18,923 nucleotides of DNA from Bacteroidota bacterium (GTDB lineage Bacteria; Bacteroidota; Bacteroidia; Flavobacteriales; Weeksellaceae): contig JAEXJU010000183.1 of the NCBI GenBank assembly GCA_023448955.1, positions 1-18,923 of the forward strand, given 5' to 3'. Made by a program: the position numbers and the translations under genes. The notes beneath the pieces were generated by a model. It saw only the letters and a list, made by a program, of their open reading frames with translations, did not search any database and was not told the DNA's origin. Of this stretch, positions 15,858 to 18,923 are shown piece by piece; the stretch's first letter is position 1; every line of letters starts with the position of its first letter.

Positions 15858-16553
15858 CTATAATACAATCTGATTAATGAACTCGTCACTTTCTATTCTG
15901 CCGTCTTTCAGGACTACATTTCTTTTGGTCTGTGCGGCAACATCCGGTTCGTGGGTTACAACAACAATGGTTTTACCCTCATTATTGATCTCCTGAAGCA
16001 GCTTCATAATATCGTGGGTGGTTTTAGAATCCAGTGCTCCGGTTGGCTCATCTGCCAGAATCAGTTTCGGATCTGTGATAAGTGCTCTTGCAATGGCAAT
16101 TCTTTGTTTTTGTCCTCCGGAAAGTTCGCTTGGAAGATGTTCTGCCCATTGTCTCAACCCAACTTTTTCCAGGTATTCCTCTGCTTTTTTCGTTCGTTCT
16201 TTTCTGGAAACGTTTTGATAATATAATGGCAATGCCACATTTTCCAATGCTGTTTTATAATTAATCAAATTGAAAGACTGGAAAATAAACCCGAGAAATC
16301 GGCTTCTGTATTCGGCGGCTTTTACTTCTGTGAGGTGTTTTATGGGAAAACCGTCCAGCTCATAGATGCCGGAATCTGCTTCGTCCAGAATCCCGATAAT
16401 GTTCAGCAATGTTGATTTTCCGGAACCGGAACTTCCCATAATGGAAACAAACTCGCCCTGCTCAATGTTCAGGTTGATACCTTTCAGCACGTGCAGTTTG
16501 CTTTTTCCCGTATCATAAGATTTGTTGAGGTCTTCGATTTTCAGAATTGACAT
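15858..16553 (-). CDS. ABC transporter ATP-binding subunit, MacB/LolD type
   Basis: A 231-residue cytoplasmic ATPase driving the two permeases. All motifs are intact: Walker A GSSGSGKST (40-48), Q-loop Gln92 (FQSFNLI), signature LSGGQKQR (144-151), Walker B LILADEPTGALD (164-175) and H-loop His201 (VVVTHEP). Unlike E. coli MacB, the ATPase is a separate polypeptide. It is the first gene of the minus-strand series and is divergent from tolC across a 543-base spacer. The family covers MacB, LolD and FtsE-like proteins that do mechanotransmission rather than classic alternating access; the adaptor and TolC neighbours favour a MacAB-TolC-like export role. Confidence 0.95.
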   Translation of the reverse strand: MSILKIEDLNKSYDTGKSKLHVLKGINLNIEQGEFVSIMGSSGSGKSTLLNIIGILDEADSGIYELDGFPIKHLTEVKAAEYRSRFLGFIFQSFNLINYKTALENVALPLYYQNVSRKERTKKAEEYLEKVGLRQWAEHLPSELSGGQKQRIAIARALITDPKLILADEPTGALDSKTTHDIMKLLQEINNEGKTIVVVTHEPDVAAQTKRNVVLKDGRIESDEFINQIVL

Positions 16554-16578
16554 GTTCCGGTTTTAGGTTATAAGTAAA

Positions 16579-16601
16579 TCTGAATCAGAAATTGTTACAA
16601 T
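16579..16601. promoter_or_regulatory. Two adjacent 11-bp palindromes upstream of the ABC operon
   Basis: TCTGAATCAGA (16579-16589) and ATTGTTACAAT (16591-16601) each have perfect 5-bp arms around one central base and are separated by one base. They lie 26-48 bases upstream of the ATPase start, where an operator would sit. No regulator gene adjoins. Confidence 0.35.
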
Positions 16602-16680
16602 ATGATGATAAAAAGATGAGAAATTTTATGAGTGCAAGTCTGTTGGGCTAAAAAACATCTGGAGTATCCATTTTAAAATA

Positions 16681-16693
16681 GTCATTTAATGAC
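16681..16693. promoter_or_regulatory. 13-bp palindrome GTCATTTAATGAC
   Basis: Perfect 6-bp arms surround a single central T. It could be a dimer-binding operator between the divergent ABC and tolC units, or a weak hairpin followed by AATTTTT. Confidence 0.35.
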
Positions 16694-16746
16694 AATTTTT
16701 ATTAATAACCCTTCGTCAAGCTCAGGGTGACATCGCTAACACTTGG

Positions 16747-16867
16747 GACTATGTCCTGTTCGATTGAGACTGTGCCTTGTTGGATTCAGACTATGCTTTG
16801 TTCGATTGAGACTGTATCTTGTTGGATTGAGACCGTTCTTTGTTGGATTGTGAACATGCTTAGTTGA
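16747..16867 (+). repeat. 21-bp tandem repeat, five full units plus one decayed
   Basis: Units start at 16747, 16768, 16789, 16810 and 16831, each exactly 21 bases; a sixth at 16852 is degenerate. The consensus is GACTRTGYCTTGTTSGATT followed by GA. Units 1 and 3 share ACTATG and TTCGATT; units 2 and 4 share ACTGT and TTGGATT, implying a 42-bp higher-order unit. There are no variable spacers, so this is not a CRISPR. One plus frame (16751-16867) stays open for 38 codons as heptads of the form T-M/V-x-C-S/W-I-E. Confidence 0.85.
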
Positions 16868-16903
16868 TTCTTAGTTTCCAGATTTTATTTTTAAAACGCT
16901 CTT

Positions 16904-17028
16904 GGTTGCGCCAGCGCGTGAGGGCGAAGGGCATTGTCGGAGCTCCTGCGCCGCAGGCGGAGAGCGACTGCCCGAAGACCGACCCGGTTTTAGCTGGGAA
17001 CTTGCGGAGGCAAAACCGGGGCACGCCC
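16904..17028. repeat. GC-rich structured element, probably a dispersed palindromic repeat
   Basis: About 68% G+C over 16921-17028, in sharp contrast to the AT-rich surroundings. GGGCG (16922-16926) can pair with CGCCC (17024-17028) and enclose two arms. Arm A is GGGC (16929-16932) with GCCC (16970-16973), containing GTC/GAC, GCTC/GAGC and CCTGCG-C-CGCAGG (16945-16957). Arm B is CCCGGTTTT (16983-16991) with AAAACCGGG (17012-17020) over a 20-base loop. The minus-strand opening GGGCGTGCCCC and ending CCCTCACGCGC recall dispersed elements of flavobacterial genomes. T8 follows at 17031-17038. It could alternatively be a structured RNA. Confidence 0.6.
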
Positions 17029-17056
17029 AATTTTTTTTAACATTTTAAGTAACATT

Positions 17057-17091
17057 TTGTAGTTTCTGAAGTCTTATTGTATATAATTTTT
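17057..17091 (+). promoter_or_regulatory. Weak candidate tolC promoter
   Basis: TTG (17057-17059) is followed 22-24 bases later by TATAATTTTT (17082-17091), one base off TAnnTTTG at its end. It ends five bases before the ATG. The match is weak, but it is the best site downstream of the T8 run. Confidence 0.25.
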
Positions 17092-17096
17092 CTTTT

Positions 17097-18461
17097 ATGT
17101 TCAGAAAAGTATTTTGCGTTTCGCTTTTGTCAGTCGGTGTTTTGGGGTTTTCCCAGAAGAAATGGACCATCCAGGAATGTGTGGACTATGCTATCAAAAA
17201 TAATCTCCAGATACAGGCACAGGTGTACAACAAAGATGTGCAGACGAAAAACCTGGAAATGGCAAAAAAGGAATATCTGCCTTCGGTTTCCGGAACGATT
17301 AACAACAATGCGAATTTTGGTCAAACCCTCGTTGGAACGAGCAGCATCCGGAATGACAGCTATTACAACGGCGCTAATGTGGGTGCCAGTATGCTGGTTT
17401 ACAACAACGGAAGATTGGAAAAAAATATCCGCAAAACAGGTTTTGATGTGGAAGCGAGCTTGCAGGATATTGAAACCATCAAAAATAATATTGCACTGCA
17501 AATTGCCCAGCAATACCTGAACGTGATGCTGAACAGGGAAATCAAAAAAATCTCTGAAAGTGCGATGGACAATGCACAAAAACTTTATGACCGTGCTAAA
17601 ATCACCACGGAAGTTGGAACCACTGCTCAAACAGTTCTGGCAGAAGCTTCGGCTTCTCTTGCAAGAGAAAAACAAAATGTAAAAACGGCTCAGATCAATG
17701 TGAACAGGGCTCTGTTTGCGATGGCTCAGCTGCTGCAGCTGCAGGATTATAAAAACTTTGATGTAGTTGATATCCCTGTTCCGGATCAACTGATGCAGGC
17801 AACTGAAACTGTGGATGATGTTTTGAACATTGCCTACCAAAATCAGCCTGTGGTGAAAGCGGCTGAAACCAGAATAAAAGCAGCTGAAGCACAAACTGAA
17901 GTGGTGAAAACCAACTTTTATCCTACCATAACAGCTAATGCCGGAATTGGAAGTTTTTATAATAATCTTTTGAATAAAAATACGCTCGGATACCAACAAG
18001 ATCCTGTAACAGGTGCATTGACGCCGATTATGGAGCGAAATTTTTTCCAACAATATAGTGACAACTTCGGACAACAGTTAAGTTTGTCTGCCAACATACC
18101 GATTTTCAATAAAGGGATTACTAAGCTGCAAGTTGAGCAGACGAAAATCAATGAGACGATTGCTAAGAATAATCTTGAACAGCAAAAGTTCCAGCTAAAA
18201 CAGGACATCCAGCAAGCACAATTCAATGCAGATTCTAACTTTGAGGTTTACACTTCTGCGATTGAGGCGGAGAAAAGCACCAAGCTGGCGTTGGATTTTG
18301 CTGAGAAAAGCTATGAAGCCGGCCGTTCTACCATTTACGACGTCACTATCGCAAGAAATAATTATGCGAATGCGCAAGGCTCTGTGGCACAGGCAAAATA
18401 CAACTATCTTTTCAGCATCAAGGTTTTGGATTTTTATGCAGGACGAGGGATTAATTTGTAA
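17097..18461 (+). CDS. TolC-family outer-membrane channel protein
   Basis: A 454-residue outer-membrane efflux protein. A signal peptide (about residues 1-20, MFRKVFCVSLLSVGVLGFSQ) is followed by two repeats of the OEP fold, rich in Ala/Gln/Asn long helices. The mature start KKWTIQECVDYAIKNNLQIQAQ is the usual family opening. Each repeat carries the long helix pairs of the periplasmic tunnel (for example AQKLYDRAKITTEVGTTAQTVLAEASASLAREKQNV in the first half, LALDFAEKSYEAGRSTIYDVTIARNNYANAQGSVAQAKYNY in the second). Length is normal. It is divergent from the ABC export operon and is its obvious partner. Having its own promoter would allow sharing with other pumps. A 314-codon antisense frame inside it is a shadow. 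Confidence 0.95.
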   Translation: MFRKVFCVSLLSVGVLGFSQKKWTIQECVDYAIKNNLQIQAQVYNKDVQTKNLEMAKKEYLPSVSGTINNNANFGQTLVGTSSIRNDSYYNGANVGASMLVYNNGRLEKNIRKTGFDVEASLQDIETIKNNIALQIAQQYLNVMLNREIKKISESAMDNAQKLYDRAKITTEVGTTAQTVLAEASASLAREKQNVKTAQINVNRALFAMAQLLQLQDYKNFDVVDIPVPDQLMQATETVDDVLNIAYQNQPVVKAAETRIKAAEAQTEVVKTNFYPTITANAGIGSFYNNLLNKNTLGYQQDPVTGALTPIMERNFFQQYSDNFGQQLSLSANIPIFNKGITKLQVEQTKINETIAKNNLEQQKFQLKQDIQQAQFNADSNFEVYTSAIEAEKSTKLALDFAEKSYEAGRSTIYDVTIARNNYANAQGSVAQAKYNYLFSIKVLDFYAGRGINL

Positions 18462-18505
18462 TTTTTCCGGTATAAAGATGTAAGATCTCTTAGAATAATA
18501 TTAAC

Positions 18506-18536
18506 AAAGTCACAGAGTCATTCTTTGCGACTTTTT
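18506..18536 (+). terminator. Probable terminator after tolC
   Basis: AAAGTC (18506-18511) pairs with GACTTT (18529-18534), and T continues to 18536. An alternative CAAAG/CTTTG pairing competes within the loop, so the hairpin is less certain than others in the window. Confidence 0.5.
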
Positions 18537-18576
18537 ATTATGCTATAAAAAAGGATATTAAATTTACAATTTTTCT

Positions 18577-18584
18577 TATCTTTG
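18577..18584 (+). promoter_or_regulatory. -7 element almost touching the NUDIX start codon
   Basis: TATCTTTG is an exact TAnnTTTG match that ends four bases before the ATG at 18589. Transcription starting the usual few bases downstream would begin at or next to the start codon, implying a leaderless or nearly leaderless mRNA. No good TTG is seen at -33. Confidence 0.5.
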
Positions 18585-18588
18585 AGAT

Positions 18589-18923
18589 ATGCAGTTTTTT
18601 GGAAAAGATTTACTCAGAGATATTAGAAATGCGGAATTACTAGGCGAAAATGCGCACAAAATATATTCTCCGCCTTACCGTCCTATTTTCAGTTATGAAG
18701 ATATTCTGACGAGAAATCCAAAACTGGCAGCTGTCAATATTTTACTTTATCTTAAAGATAATGAATGGCATTTTCCGCTAATTGTAAGAAGCGTGAATGA
18801 AAATGACAGGCACAGCGGACAGATCTCATTACCCGGAGGCAAAAAAGAAAATGATGATCCGGATTTTTCCTACACTGCAAAACGGGAAACGTCTGAAGAA
18901 TTGGGAATTGATGAGCATTACGT
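18589..18923 (+). CDS. NUDIX hydrolase, CoA-pyrophosphatase type, 3' end cut off
   Basis: The first 111 codons are in the window. After an N-terminal region (MQFFGKDLLRDIRNAELLGE) the frame gives NILLYLKDNEWHFPLIVRS, then RHSGQISLPGGKKE (74-87) and TAKRETSEELGI (96-107). H-x-G-Q-I-S-x-P-G-G-K is the signature that marks the CoA/acyl-CoA diphosphatase subgroup (NudL/Nudt7-like), and RExxEELG is the NUDIX metal-binding core. The enzyme would hydrolyse CoA to 4'-phosphopantetheine and 3',5'-ADP. It is on the same strand as tolC but separated by a probable terminator and has its own -7 box. Confidence 0.9.
   Translation, partial: MQFFGKDLLRDIRNAELLGENAHKIYSPPYRPIFSYEDILTRNPKLAAVNILLYLKDNEWHFPLIVRSVNENDRHSGQISLPGGKKENDDPDFSYTAKRETSEELGIDEHY

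Larger units (their letters stand above)
16554..17096. other. 543-base repeat-laden spacer between the ABC operon and tolC
   Basis: The spacer holds, left to right: odd-centre palindromes at 16579-16589, 16591-16601 and 16681-16693; the phrase CCCTTCGTCAAGCTCAGGG at 16709-16727; a 21-bp tandem repeat at 16747-16867; a GC-rich structured element at 16904-17028; a T8 run at 17031-17038; and a possible tolC promoter. No conventional gene is seen. Confidence 0.75.

Noticed and set aside
16747..16867. CRISPR array
   Set aside because: The 21-base units abut directly with no variable spacers, and no cas gene is in the window; it is a plain tandem repeat.
17130..18074. 314-codon open frame antisense to tolC
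   Set aside because: The plus strand encodes a clear TolC protein. The antisense product is rich in Cys, His and Phe with no domain, as expected of a reverse-frame shadow.

Overview
The window looks like chromosomal DNA from a flavobacterium (Bacteroidota), most likely Chryseobacterium or a close relative. Three things suggest this: AT-rich DNA with A/T-rich spacers, several exact copies of the Bacteroidota -7 promoter element TAnnTTTG in place of E. coli-type -10 boxes, and the gene families present (HMG-CoA synthase, a CarboxypepD_reg/plug/beta-barrel outer-membrane protein, split MacB-type permeases, a Zn-ribbon SAM methyltransferase). The genus is an inference from resemblance. No rRNA, tRNA, CRISPR array, prophage or insertion sequence is visible.

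Layout. At the left edge are the first ten codons of a minus-strand gene, divergent from an AraC-family regulator (238-1155). An HMG-CoA synthase (minus, to 1299) faces the regulator across a shared hairpin terminator and is divergent from a Zn-ribbon methyltransferase (to 3458). An AmtB ammonium channel (minus, 3540-4883) is divergent from a 62-residue membrane protein (5060-5248). An ECF-type sigma factor and lipoyl synthase LipA follow on the minus strand (6780-5281). DapF, MltG and a large outer-membrane beta-barrel protein form a close plus-strand series (7136-11557).

The right half is a tripartite efflux/secretion locus. The minus-strand series is ATPase, FtsX/MacB-type permease, a second paralogous permease and a HlyD/MacA-type adaptor (16553 down to 11809). 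A TolC-like outer-membrane factor is divergent at 17097-18461. Together they could form one inner membrane-periplasm-outer membrane conduit. The window ends inside a CoA-pyrophosphatase-type NUDIX gene.

The most unusual DNA is the 543-base spacer between the ATPase gene and tolC. From left to right it holds three short odd-centre palindromes, a CCCTTCGTCAAGCTCAGGG phrase, a 21-bp tandem repeat of five to six units that stays open as heptapeptides, and a roughly 68% G+C, 125-bp element that can fold into a closing stem with two arms and is followed by eight T. I recognise the last as resembling dispersed GC-rich palindromic elements of flavobacterial genomes, but I cannot check copy number here. 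Other points of interest are -7 boxes so close to start codons that they imply very short or no leaders (sigma factor, NUDIX), a 7-bp inverted repeat bracketing the amtB -7 box, and two copies of a CCTACGGAGCT palindromic repeat before dapF. I found no clear evidence of a wholly new multi-gene system.
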